Notes under the pieces: generated by a model | The model's input: only the letters and a program-made list of their open reading frames with translations | What the model was told of the DNA's origin: nothing | The model's database searches: none | Program-made: the position numbers and the translations under genes | Part shown: in pieces, positions 34,542 to 42,684 of the stretch | Position numbering within the stretch: position 1 is the stretch's first letter | Layout of the letters: every line of letters starts with the position of its first letter | Assembly (NCBI GenBank): GCA_009695195.1 | Contig: SIBJ01000001.1 | Location: 1-53,580, forward strand | Direction of reading: 5' to 3' | Source of the DNA: Pedosphaera sp. | GTDB taxonomy: Bacteria; Verrucomicrobiota; Verrucomicrobiia; Limisphaerales; JADLHS01 | Length of the DNA: 53,580 nucleotides

Positions 34542-35237
34542 CTACAGCTTTTTCTCATCCGGCAAACGTAGATTCGCCAGCCGGGTTTTGAGCGCGGGAT
34601 CGGCGGGGACGTGATCGTGGCGGCTGCGTTCCAGCGCGGGCCGGATGATCGCGGCGCGCACGTCAATATCCTTCTGCCAAAGCGTCCGCCACAGTTCGCG
34701 CGTGTTCAGCAGCATGTCGCCACGCGCGGATTCTTCGTCGAACTTGGGGCGATAGAGGTCCACGGCCTTTTGCAGATGGCGGGTGAATTCTTCCTCGGTC
34801 GGATGCCCGGTCTTGGCGATGACGAGTTTGAACGCTTCCAAATCTTTTTCTTCGAGCCGCTGAAGTTTGCTCACGAGCACGTCCCACGGATGCACGAAGC
34901 GGAAGAGATGACCGTGGCGTTCGACTTCAACGGCGCGCGTCGGCCAGTCAACCGTGCTGCGGAACGCACGCGGGTCGCAGACTTGGATGTAAAATTTTGA
35001 CTTCTCCTGACCGAGCCCCTGCTCGTTGACGAAATTAGTTAGATAGTCCCAATTCTCCTCCGGCGCGTAGAGATCAATATCCTGGCTGAGAAACTCCGGA
35101 TTCAAAAAAAGTTGAAGCGGCGCCGAACCGAAGACCGTGATGTCCAGACGCGGTTGTTTCGGCAGAAGGCTCGCGAGCTGATCAAGCAGCCTTCCGGCGG
35201 GACAGTTCCAATTGATATTGTCGGCCCTTGAATCCAT
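34542..35237 (-). CDS. nucleotidyltransferase-fold protein
   Basis: 231 residues. FGSAPLQLFLNPEFLSQDID (the GS-x(n)-DxD site of the nucleotidyltransferase fold) is near residues 36-55. A helical C-terminal region has HPWDVLVSKLQRLEEKD, as in uncharacterised proteins of this type that act as toxins or modifiers. It overlaps by 56 bp with the small gene in front of it (35182-35430). So it is the second gene of a coupled pair, in the reverse order to the 27.5-kb module. Function is unknown. Confidence 0.65.
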   Translation of the reverse strand: MDSRADNINWNCPAGRLLDQLASLLPKQPRLDITVFGSAPLQLFLNPEFLSQDIDLYAPEENWDYLTNFVNEQGLGQEKSKFYIQVCDPRAFRSTVDWPTRAVEVERHGHLFRFVHPWDVLVSKLQRLEEKDLEAFKLVIAKTGHPTEEEFTRHLQKAVDLYRPKFDEESARGDMLLNTRELWRTLWQKDIDVRAAIIRPALERSRHDHVPADPALKTRLANLRLPDEKKL

Positions 35238-35430
35238 AGATTGCCTGTCGAATCAACCGCGGTGTCACGCCGTTGTCTGCCGCGAGTTTCCGCCCGAGTG
35301 TCACGTCCCGGCGCGTGAGCTTGCCGGCGTCCTCGCGCAAAAGTATCCGCGCAGCGATGCGGGATTTGCGCCAGCAGGTGTCGTAGCGTGGCTCGGTTTT
35401 CTTCGGCATGGTCACTGGATAACGCAGCAC
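35182..35430 (-). CDS. small basic protein paired with the nucleotidyltransferase
   Basis: 82 residues, strongly basic (RKSRIAARILLREDAGKLTR, then GVTPRLIRQAIYGFKGRQYQ). It looks like a compact helical DNA- or RNA-binding protein. A shorter start at MPKKTEPRYDTCW is likely for the functional form. Overlap with the nucleotidyltransferase start implies translational coupling, as in antitoxin-toxin pairs. No named family is recognised. Confidence 0.55.
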   Translation of the reverse strand: MLRYPVTMPKKTEPRYDTCWRKSRIAARILLREDAGKLTRRDVTLGRKLAADNGVTPRLIRQAIYGFKGRQYQLELSRRKAA

Positions 35431-35467
35431 CGGCAGGGCGTCAAACCGAAACCTGGTCGCGCCGGCA

Positions 35468-38400
35468 TCAGCGCGGTTGCAAACGATAGAAACGCGCGGG
35501 TGGCAGCCGCGGCGCCAATCGTCCGAGCGAGCCGGAATCGAGGAAGGTGACGGTGCCGCCCGTTCGATTGGTCACGTCCGTGAGCGCGTGCCAGTCGCCG
35601 GGATTCGGGAAGGTGTCGTTGTATTCCACGCGCCAGACGCTGCCGTTCGGAGCGTCTAGGCCGAGGGTGACCCCGTTCACGTCGGAACGGATCGAACTGA
35701 AACGCACGGGCGGCGTGAGGGGCGCGGCGGGCAACGCTTTCACGCTCAGATCGAACGCCACGTTGTCCCAGTCCGGCTGGAAGGTGTTGTTGAACTGGAC
35801 CGCGAACAGATTCGTGCCGGGGCGGATCCAATCGAGGAACGGCGTGAGGTCGTAATACAAATCGCGATTGCCGTCGTCGCCCGGTTCGATGCCGGTGGCG
35901 GGGATTTCGCGGCCGTTGATGAAGATGCGCATCGGCGTGCCGACTCCGCCCGCGAAATCGGAACAGCGCGCCGAAAGCAACAGATCCGAAATGTTCGTGT
36001 CGGTCACGACGAATTTCTGCCGGAAATAATACGCCGGCTGTTTTTGCGGGACGGGCGTGATGATGTTCGTCGGGCCGCTGCCGCAACCGAATTTCGCCTG
36101 GCCTTCGATCCAGAACGCGTCGGTGAAATTCGTCGCGAACCAGTTGGTAGGCGGCGTGGCGGTGTAATGTTTCCAGCGCGAACCAAAGTTGATCCATGAA
36201 ACCCAACGCGTGTCATTCGGCGCGGGCAACGGGCGGAACGAAGCGTTATCAATGAAGAACGAACCGCTCGCGGTGCCGGTGAGTTCGTAACGATGGCGCA
36301 ACTCCACGTTCGGAAAACCGGCGGGCATGATGAACGTGCGGTTGCCATAGACCCAGCCCGAGGCGTTCGTTGGGGCGATGAAATGCGGCGAGTAATAATT
36401 CGGCCACGGTAATCCGGGGCGCGCGTTGGTGCTGTAACCGTCCGGCGGCGAACTCCATTCCATCCAGTGCTCGGACGGTTTGGTGAGGCCGCCGCTCTTG
36501 AACCACGCGCCGAAACTGTAAAGCACGCCGGGTGTGACGGGGATCGAGGCGTCGGGGATGCCGTATTGATTGTATTGTTTGATCGAGCCGTAGCTCGGGT
36601 AATCGCGCAGCGCGATGAGCATGGACTGTTTGCCCTGGAAGCAATTCGTCGAACCGATCATGTTCGTCCAGTCAATCTCGCCGCAGTACCACTTGTCCCA
36701 ATGGCTGTTGTCGTTCTCCTCGAAGCAGGGATTCGCGACGAGGTTGCTGTTGAGCATGGGCGTGATGACGAAGGGCGTGGAGAGCACGACGTTCGTGGAG
36801 TAAACCGCGCCGACTTCGTAGAAATATTGCCAGCCGGATTTCAATCCGCGATCGGTAAACGCGTTCACGTCCGAAGCGAGCGACTGGAGGTGGACGAACG
36901 GGCCGTCGGCGTTTTCGGCGCGCAGGATGCGCCACGCCGTCGGCAGATTCGTGGTCGGCGCGGTCCAGTTGAAACTCGCCCAGCCGAGGCCGGAAAGTTT
37001 GTTGGTGACGAGCGGCGTGTTGGCCGGGAAAAGTGAAACCTTGTAATTGCTGTCGCGTTGCATGTTGCCGCGATGCGTGGCCCAGGAAACGTTGGTCGCG
37101 CTCGTCGCGCCAAAGTTAAGGACGTAAATCACGCCGCCCAGCGTGCGGACGATCACGTCGAGCGAGCCGTCGCGGTTCACGTCGGCGAGCGCGGGGATCT
37201 GTTTCACGCCGTCGGGAATGGCGAACGATTCCTTCAGCACGCCGGCGAGACTGAAAATGTTCAGCGTGCCGTCGCTCGGACTCGTCGCGGGATTGTAGGT
37301 CGCGATGATGATGTCCTCCTCGCCGTCGCCGTCCACGTCACCGACGACGGGCGGCGTCGGGAGGTACGGGTAAAAATTCTTCGGCCAGCCGGGACGGTCC
37401 ACGAGTTCCACGCCGTTCCAGTAACGGAAATTGATTTCGCACGCGTGCGTGAACGAGAGCACGTCAATGCGATTGTCGTGGTCGGGATTGATCGGGATCA
37501 TGCAGGCGTTGTTAAGCCAGCCGTGGACGTGCGTGAGGTTCACGGCGGGTTTGAACTTGCGCCACATGATCGCGCCGTCGTCGTCGAGAATCGTTTCGTG
37601 CGGCGTCCAGAGCGGCTCCCATTGCGTCGTCGGCACGAGCACTTCCGCGCGCCCGTCCCCGTCAAGATCCACCGTGCACACATCCACGCTCTTCTGGTAA
37701 CCGCCGGCAATGAGGCGCTGGTTTTTGCCGAATTGTTTCTGGAGCTGGCCCTTGCCGAACAGGCCGTAGGGTTTGGTTTTGTCGAAGCACACCACGCTGT
37801 CGCTGTCGTTGAGCGCATAGACTTCGAGCGGTTTGTCGGCGTCCGCCTGGCCGAGCGCGAGGCCGGTCTCGACGAGTTGATGCAGGTGATAAATAAAACC
37901 CTTCGTGCCGTTCGTGGCGTTGAAGAACACGACGCCGCCGGACCAGTTTTCGCCGACCGTGCCCCACTCCGCGAAGCCGTAGATGTCGTTGATCGGCGGA
38001 TTGAAATCTTGATTGTCGGTGTTGACGGTGTCGGGTTTGATCTTCCAGCCGGTGACGACTTCCTTCGTGCCGTTGCCGTCAATGTCCGCGACCATCGGCG
38101 GCGAAACCTGCGAATAAAATCCCGCCGTGGTTGGCAGGTTCGGCACCCATTGCCAGTTGCCGTTCATGTAAAAGCCGTTCGTCGTCGCCATGTAACCGCC
38201 GTTCGGGATGTAATTCGCTCGTGAGATGCTGTTGGACCACAACAACGTTCCGTTCCCGCGCATGGCGAGGACGTTCGTGCCCGAGCAGAAAATGATTTCC
38301 GCTTTGCCGTCGCCGTCAAGATCGTAAAGCGTGGGCGAGGCGTTGATCTCGCGATTGAAACCGTCGTACGGGAAACCGGGCAGCCGTTCGCCGCTCCACT

Positions 38401-38635
38401 TGTAGCCGTCGAGCCACCAGCGGCCGTTCGAGTCGCGATAGGGCACGACGATCTCGAGCTGGCTGTCGCCCGTCACATCGCCGACGGCGAAGGTGCCGAG
38501 ATGCCAGTTCACGCCGCCGGCGTAAAACGCGGAGAGCGCCGTGACTTCCGCCCGCACGGCGCACGTAAACATGACCGCGCCGCCGAACAGGAGTCCGGCC
38601 GCGCGGCAGATTCGATTCATTTGTCGTCGCATCAA
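35468..38635 (-). CDS. large exported FG-GAP/VCBS repeat protein
   Basis: 1055 residues with an N-terminal signal peptide (AAGLLFGGAVMFTCAVRA). Repeats with calcium-binding Asp loops are seen as DVTGDSQLEIVVP, DLDGDGKAEIIF, DIDGNGTKEVVTG, DLDGDGRAEVLVP, DVDGDGEEDIIIA and DVNRDGSLDVIVR. This suggests a beta-propeller of about seven blades over residues 45-520. A fibronectin-like stretch follows (SGLGWASFNWTAPTTNLPTA), then a carbohydrate-binding-like C-terminal region ending RFYRLQPR. It is probably secreted or on the surface and may bind or cleave polysaccharide; no catalytic motif is certain. Start could be any of three close ATGs (38635, 38632, 38620). Confidence 0.85.
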   Translation of the reverse strand: MMRRQMNRICRAAGLLFGGAVMFTCAVRAEVTALSAFYAGGVNWHLGTFAVGDVTGDSQLEIVVPYRDSNGRWWLDGYKWSGERLPGFPYDGFNREINASPTLYDLDGDGKAEIIFCSGTNVLAMRGNGTLLWSNSISRANYIPNGGYMATTNGFYMNGNWQWVPNLPTTAGFYSQVSPPMVADIDGNGTKEVVTGWKIKPDTVNTDNQDFNPPINDIYGFAEWGTVGENWSGGVVFFNATNGTKGFIYHLHQLVETGLALGQADADKPLEVYALNDSDSVVCFDKTKPYGLFGKGQLQKQFGKNQRLIAGGYQKSVDVCTVDLDGDGRAEVLVPTTQWEPLWTPHETILDDDGAIMWRKFKPAVNLTHVHGWLNNACMIPINPDHDNRIDVLSFTHACEINFRYWNGVELVDRPGWPKNFYPYLPTPPVVGDVDGDGEEDIIIATYNPATSPSDGTLNIFSLAGVLKESFAIPDGVKQIPALADVNRDGSLDVIVRTLGGVIYVLNFGATSATNVSWATHRGNMQRDSNYKVSLFPANTPLVTNKLSGLGWASFNWTAPTTNLPTAWRILRAENADGPFVHLQSLASDVNAFTDRGLKSGWQYFYEVGAVYSTNVVLSTPFVITPMLNSNLVANPCFEENDNSHWDKWYCGEIDWTNMIGSTNCFQGKQSMLIALRDYPSYGSIKQYNQYGIPDASIPVTPGVLYSFGAWFKSGGLTKPSEHWMEWSSPPDGYSTNARPGLPWPNYYSPHFIAPTNASGWVYGNRTFIMPAGFPNVELRHRYELTGTASGSFFIDNASFRPLPAPNDTRWVSWINFGSRWKHYTATPPTNWFATNFTDAFWIEGQAKFGCGSGPTNIITPVPQKQPAYYFRQKFVVTDTNISDLLLSARCSDFAGGVGTPMRIFINGREIPATGIEPGDDGNRDLYYDLTPFLDWIRPGTNLFAVQFNNTFQPDWDNVAFDLSVKALPAAPLTPPVRFSSIRSDVNGVTLGLDAPNGSVWRVEYNDTFPNPGDWHALTDVTNRTGGTVTFLDSGSLGRLAPRLPPARFYRLQPR

Positions 38636-39011
38636 CTCAGCTTGCTTGGGGGCGCTTCTCGAAATTCAAAAACCATTCCAGGTTCACGGCCCGAACAGCG
38701 CCGGTCGAGTCGGCATCGCTGTTGGTTGCAAGTCCTTTGCCATCCAGTGATTGCCGGGTGAATTTCCTACGCCAAGCGGCGGCCTGTCTCACAATTCGAC
38801 CGGGTTGACTCACCGCGGAAAGGAAATGCCCAAACTCTGGCCAGCTCCAAGCCCGCGTAGAATGTCGCCGCCCCGCTCAGAATGCACGTTCCGAATTGTG
38901 CCGCGCAGGCGATTGAGGCGCAACCATGTTGAGGACTGCGCCTTCGTGAATTGGCTTCCCAATCCCGGCGGCCCGCGTTATCAGTTTGCGAACGCGCAAC
39001 CGATCACACGC
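38636..39011. other. intergenic region between divergent genes
   Basis: 376 bases between the FG-GAP gene (leftward) and hprK (rightward). The hprK frame is open back to 38751 but that part has no similarity to HprK. Both promoters should be here. I see no clear -35/-10 pair, operator or repeat. Confidence 0.5.
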
Positions 39012-39959
39012 ATGAAACGCGACGCCATCACAGTCGAACGCTTTTACAAAGAGAACTCCGACGCGCTGCAACTGCGCCTGTCCGCGGGCGCGGGCGGCTT
39101 GAAGCACGACATCCCCGAGCCGACCGTCAACCGCCCGGGGCTGGTGCTCACCGGGTTCACAAAATATTTCGCGAACAAACGCGTCCAGGCCATCGGCAAC
39201 GCGGAGGCGTTTTACTTGAAAACGGTGCCGGCGCGCGCGCGCGCCCAGCGCTACGAGCTTTTCTTTTCCCTGCGGCCCCCGTGCGTGGTGTTCAGCCGCA
39301 ATCTCAAGCCGGACAAATTATTTCTTGAAGCCGCCGAGGCCTCGAACACGCCCATCTTCCAATGCCCGTTCATCACGATGAAGTTCATCAACCTCGCCAC
39401 GCTGGCGCTCGAGTTGATGTTCGCCCCGCGCGGCACGGAACTGGGCAGCATGGTGGACATTCTCGGCGTCGGCGTGTTGATCCGCGGCGAAAGCGGCATC
39501 GGCAAGAGCGAGTGCGTGCTCGCGCTGATCGAACGCGGCTACAGCCTCGTCGCCGACGACGTGACGAAGGTCACGCTCGTGGACGGCCGCGACGTCGTCG
39601 GCACCAGCGCGAGCCTGACGCGCGATCACATGGAGATCCGCGGCATCGGCATCATCAACGTCGCGGCGATGTTCGGCGTGAAGAGCATCCGCAAGGAGAA
39701 GCGGATTGATCTGGTCGTCACTTTGAAACAATGGGAGCACGTGACGGATGTGGACCGCGTGGGGATGGAGCAGGAATACGTGAAAGTTCTCGGGCTGGAC
39801 GTGCCGCACATCACGATTCCGGTCCGGCCCGGTCGCGACCTCGCGCGTCTGATCGAGGTGGCCGCTTTCCAGACCAAGCTCAAGATGTCCGGCTACAATG
39901 CGGCCAAGGAATTGAACGACCGCCTCGTGGCCCAGATCGCCGCCGGCGACAAACCGTAA
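39012..39959 (+). CDS. hprK: HPr kinase/phosphorylase
   Basis: Phosphorylates and dephosphorylates HPr on a serine; 315 residues, the usual size. Walker A GESGIGKS is at 159-166 (Lys165). The family signature DHMEIRGIGIINVAAMFG is present, and the C-terminal region has VPVRPGRDL-like HITIPVRPGRDLARLIEVAA. The start ATG 39012 (KRDAITVERFY) matches the family; 87 extra codons upstream do not. HPr lies 43 bases downstream, so the kinase and its substrate are likely one transcript. Together with EI on the other strand this makes a regulatory phosphorelay. Confidence 0.95.
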   Translation: MKRDAITVERFYKENSDALQLRLSAGAGGLKHDIPEPTVNRPGLVLTGFTKYFANKRVQAIGNAEAFYLKTVPARARAQRYELFFSLRPPCVVFSRNLKPDKLFLEAAEASNTPIFQCPFITMKFINLATLALELMFAPRGTELGSMVDILGVGVLIRGESGIGKSECVLALIERGYSLVADDVTKVTLVDGRDVVGTSASLTRDHMEIRGIGIINVAAMFGVKSIRKEKRIDLVVTLKQWEHVTDVDRVGMEQEYVKVLGLDVPHITIPVRPGRDLARLIEVAAFQTKLKMSGYNAAKELNDRLVAQIAAGDKP

Positions 39960-40002
39960 AATTCATGGCGCGCCCGCTCCACATGCGGTACTGATAAAAC
40001 GG

Positions 40003-40302
40003 ATGAGCGCAAAAAAAACACCGGCGAGCGGCGGGTCGTTGACCAAAGAGTTGACGATCGTGAACAAGCAGGGCATCCACGCCCGGCCCGCCGCGCTCTT
40101 CGTCAAGACCGCGAGCCGTTTCGCGTGCGATATCCTCGTCGAAAAAGACGGCGAGAAGGTGAACGGCAAAAGCATCATCGGCCTGATGATGCTCGCCGCG
40201 GGCCCGGGCAGCATCCTCACCATCCACGCCGACGGCACGGATGCCTTCGCCGCCATCGCGGAGATCGAAACGCTCGTCAAAGGCAAGTTCAACGAGGATT
40301 GA
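40003..40302 (+). CDS. phosphocarrier protein HPr
   Basis: 99 residues, about ten longer than E. coli HPr at the N-terminus. The phospho-accepting His26 is in QGIHARPAA and the regulatory Ser57 (Ser46 in other HPr) is in NGKSIIGLM. It is thus a target of both EI (His) and HprK (Ser). It is directly downstream of hprK and 77 bases upstream of an aminotransferase gene. No EII sugar permease is in the window, so the relay may serve regulation of carbon or nitrogen use and not sugar uptake. Confidence 0.95.
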   Translation: MSAKKTPASGGSLTKELTIVNKQGIHARPAALFVKTASRFACDILVEKDGEKVNGKSIIGLMMLAAGPGSILTIHADGTDAFAAIAEIETLVKGKFNED

Positions 40303-40379
40303 GCCGCGGCGACCGCCGCGCACTTCCTTCTTTTCATCCCCGGCTGGCGCGTGTTCAATCGCGGCCTTAAACCAGTCGT

Positions 40380-41747
40380 ATGGGAAAAGAATTCAGCATC
40401 ACAACGCGCGACGTGCCGCGCGTGGAAACAAAATATCGCCGCATCGTCACGCCGCTGCCGCATCCGGATTCACAGGCGACGCTCGAAACGTTGCGCCAAT
40501 TCGAACCGCAATCCATGCGCGGCCAGCCGCCGCTCGTCTGGGATCGCGCCGAGGACATTTTTGTTTTCGACAAACACGGCAACCGCTGGCTCGACTGGTC
40601 CAGCGGCGTGCTCGTGACGAACGCCGGCCACGGCGCGCAGGAAATCCGCGACGCCATCATCGCGCAGACGAACAGCGGCCTGCTGCACAATTACGTTTTC
40701 CCCAGCGAGGAGCGCGCCGCGCTCGTCGAATATCTCGCCGGCCTCGCGCCGAAAGAATTGCAGAAAATTTTTCTGCTCACGACCGGCTCGGAAGCGACCG
40801 AGTGCGCGATCAAGCTCGCGCGTTCGCACGGCATCAAGATTGGCGGCAAGGGCAAGATCGGCATCGTCGGTTACGAACGCGGTTTTCACGGGCGCACGCT
40901 CGGCTCGCAACAGGCCGGCGGCATGGCGGGCCAGAAATCCTGGATCGTCAACGAAGACCCGGCGATTCTCAACGCGCCGTTCCCCGACGGCTACTGGCAG
41001 AAGGACACGAGCTTCGATTCATTCCTCGCCGTCATCGCCCAACGCGGCTTGAAACCGGAGAACATCGCCGGCGTGATGATGGAATCGTATCAGGGCGTCG
41101 GGCCGGACTTCGCGCCGGTGGAATACGTCCGTCAACTCGCGGCGTGGTGCAAACAGTACAACGTCGTTTTGATTTTTGACGAAGTGCAGGCCGGCTTCGG
41201 GCGCACGGGAAAATTCTGGGCGTTCGAGCATTACGGCGTGACACCGGATGTGATTTGTTGCGGCAAGGGCATCAGCAGTTCGCTGCCGCTCTCGGCGGTG
41301 ATCGGGCGCGAAGAAATCATGGACCAATTCCCACCCGGCTCGATGACGAGCACGCACACGGGCAATCCGGTTTGTTGTGCCGCGGCGCTAGCGAACTTGA
41401 AAAAGATCGTGAAGGAAAACCTCACCGGCAACGCGGCGCAACTCGAACCCGTGCTGCTCGACGGCTTAAAAAAAATCCAACGCGCCCACCCCGAGGTCGT
41501 CGCTCACGTCACCGCGCGCGGGTTGGTGGGCGGTTTGCAAACCGTGAAGCCCGGCACGCGCGAGCCGTGGCACGACCTGGCCCACAGCATCGTCGAGCGC
41601 TGCTTTCACAAAGGCCTGCTGCTGTTCTCGCCGGTCGGCGCGTGGGGACAAACCGTAAAAATCGCGCCGCCGCTCACGATCCCGCGAGAAGCGCTGGAGG
41701 AAGGGATCGCGGTGCTGGCGGAGGCGGTAACTGAGGCGACCGCGTAG
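40380..41747 (+). CDS. class III (PLP-dependent) aminotransferase
   Basis: 455 residues. The fold-type I signature LIFDEVQAGFGRTGKFWAFE is present. The PLP lysine is probably Lys296 in CCGKGISSSLPLSA and the phosphate-binding TTGSEATECAIKL is near 137-149. Best known relatives are 4-aminobutyrate, ornithine and 2,2-dialkylglycine transaminases; the substrate cannot be fixed here. It is 77 bases after HPr on the same strand and ends in front of a heptamer hairpin with a T-run. Confidence 0.88.
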   Translation: MGKEFSITTRDVPRVETKYRRIVTPLPHPDSQATLETLRQFEPQSMRGQPPLVWDRAEDIFVFDKHGNRWLDWSSGVLVTNAGHGAQEIRDAIIAQTNSGLLHNYVFPSEERAALVEYLAGLAPKELQKIFLLTTGSEATECAIKLARSHGIKIGGKGKIGIVGYERGFHGRTLGSQQAGGMAGQKSWIVNEDPAILNAPFPDGYWQKDTSFDSFLAVIAQRGLKPENIAGVMMESYQGVGPDFAPVEYVRQLAAWCKQYNVVLIFDEVQAGFGRTGKFWAFEHYGVTPDVICCGKGISSSLPLSAVIGREEIMDQFPPGSMTSTHTGNPVCCAAALANLKKIVKENLTGNAAQLEPVLLDGLKKIQRAHPEVVAHVTARGLVGGLQTVKPGTREPWHDLAHSIVERCFHKGLLLFSPVGAWGQTVKIAPPLTIPREALEEGIAVLAEAVTEATA

Positions 41748-41750
41748 CTG

Positions 41751-41853
41751 AAGCTCCAAATTCCAACATCCAAGCTCCAGAGAAACTTCAAGCTCCAAGC
41801 TTCAAACGAGCGGGGGCTGGCGTGGTTTGGTGCTTGAACATTGGAGCTTTTTT
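41751..41853 (+). terminator. heptamer-built hairpin and T-run between convergent genes
   Basis: AAGCTCCAA (41751-41759) pairs perfectly with TTGGAGCTT (41841-41849), and further partial pairing continues inside. The left side is 7-mers of the CTCCAAG/TTCCAAC type. Six T's follow (41848-41853). It lies between the stop of the aminotransferase and that of the opposing nucleotidylyltransferase. A repeat of the window's heptamer class thus probably works as a terminator. Confidence 0.65.
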
Positions 41854-41858
41854 CCGCC

Positions 41859-42620
41859 TCACTTTTTCCCGGCTGCGAGCTTCCCGAAAATCTGGTTCGC
41901 TTCTTCCAGCGTTTCCTTCGAGCCGATGTCGAACCACAGCCCCGGCACGCGCCAGGTATAGAACGGTGTGCGCGGGTAGAACCATTGCACGAGGCGGCCC
42001 GGTTGGTCGGGATTGTTGCCTTCAGTGATGTATTGCCGGATCATCGCGAGCGTGTGGCGCGGGTAGTAATACAGCGCGATGCCCGTCAGCGTGCTGGTCG
42101 GATTTTTCGGCTTCTCCTCGAAGAACGTGATCTTCCCCGCGCCGTCCACCGAGATGGAATTGTATTTCTTGATCTCCTCGAGATTGTCCACGTCGTAGAG
42201 CGCGAGCACCGGCGCATTTTTCTCGCGACAACATTTCCCGAAGTCCGCGAGTTGGTCGCTGAACAGGTTGTCGCCGGCGACGACGATCACGTCATCGTCC
42301 ACGTTCTGCGTTCGCAGCACAAAATTGATATCGCCGATGGCGCCGAGCTTGTTCGAGTCGTCGGTCGAGTTGTCATCGCAGACCGCGATCTCAAACTTGG
42401 GATGCTTTGCGCGGTAATCCGCCGACCATTTGCGGAAGTGCGGCGCGAACTTGGCGTTCGTCACCACATAGACGCGGTCAATGCCCGTGATGGGCGCGAG
42501 GTTGTCGAGCACGTGCTCGACCATCGGCTTGCCGGCGACGGGCAGCAATGGTTTCGGTTGGTTGAGCGTGAGCGGGTACAAGCGCGTAGCGTAACCGGCG
42601 GCGAGGATGATGACTTTCAT
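41859..42620 (-). CDS. sugar-1-phosphate nucleotidylyltransferase
   Basis: 253 residues. The N-terminal ILAAGYATRLYPLTLNQPKP is the NTP-binding G-x-G-x-R-L-x-PLT signature with the catalytic Lys/Arg. VVAGDNLFS carries the metal Asp, and FEEKPKNP and WFDIGSKETLEEAN are typical of glucose-1-phosphate thymidylyltransferase and related enzymes. It makes an activated sugar nucleotide for surface glycans. The three glycosyltransferases in the window are possible users, though none is adjacent. ATG 42620 is the conserved start (KVIILAAG). Confidence 0.9.
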   Translation of the reverse strand: MKVIILAAGYATRLYPLTLNQPKPLLPVAGKPMVEHVLDNLAPITGIDRVYVVTNAKFAPHFRKWSADYRAKHPKFEIAVCDDNSTDDSNKLGAIGDINFVLRTQNVDDDVIVVAGDNLFSDQLADFGKCCREKNAPVLALYDVDNLEEIKKYNSISVDGAGKITFFEEKPKNPTSTLTGIALYYYPRHTLAMIRQYITEGNNPDQPGRLVQWFYPRTPFYTWRVPGLWFDIGSKETLEEANQIFGKLAAGKK

Positions 42621-42684
42621 TTGTTAAATCTTTATGGCGGGGACAGCTTAAAACGGCGGGACGGCGCAACGCCACAAACTTTTC

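Noticed and set aside
37058..38224. A 388-codon plus-strand frame opposite the FG-GAP protein
   Set aside because: Shadow of a clearly coding gene with signal peptide and calcium-binding repeats; the antisense peptide is Val/His/Arg-rich without domains.
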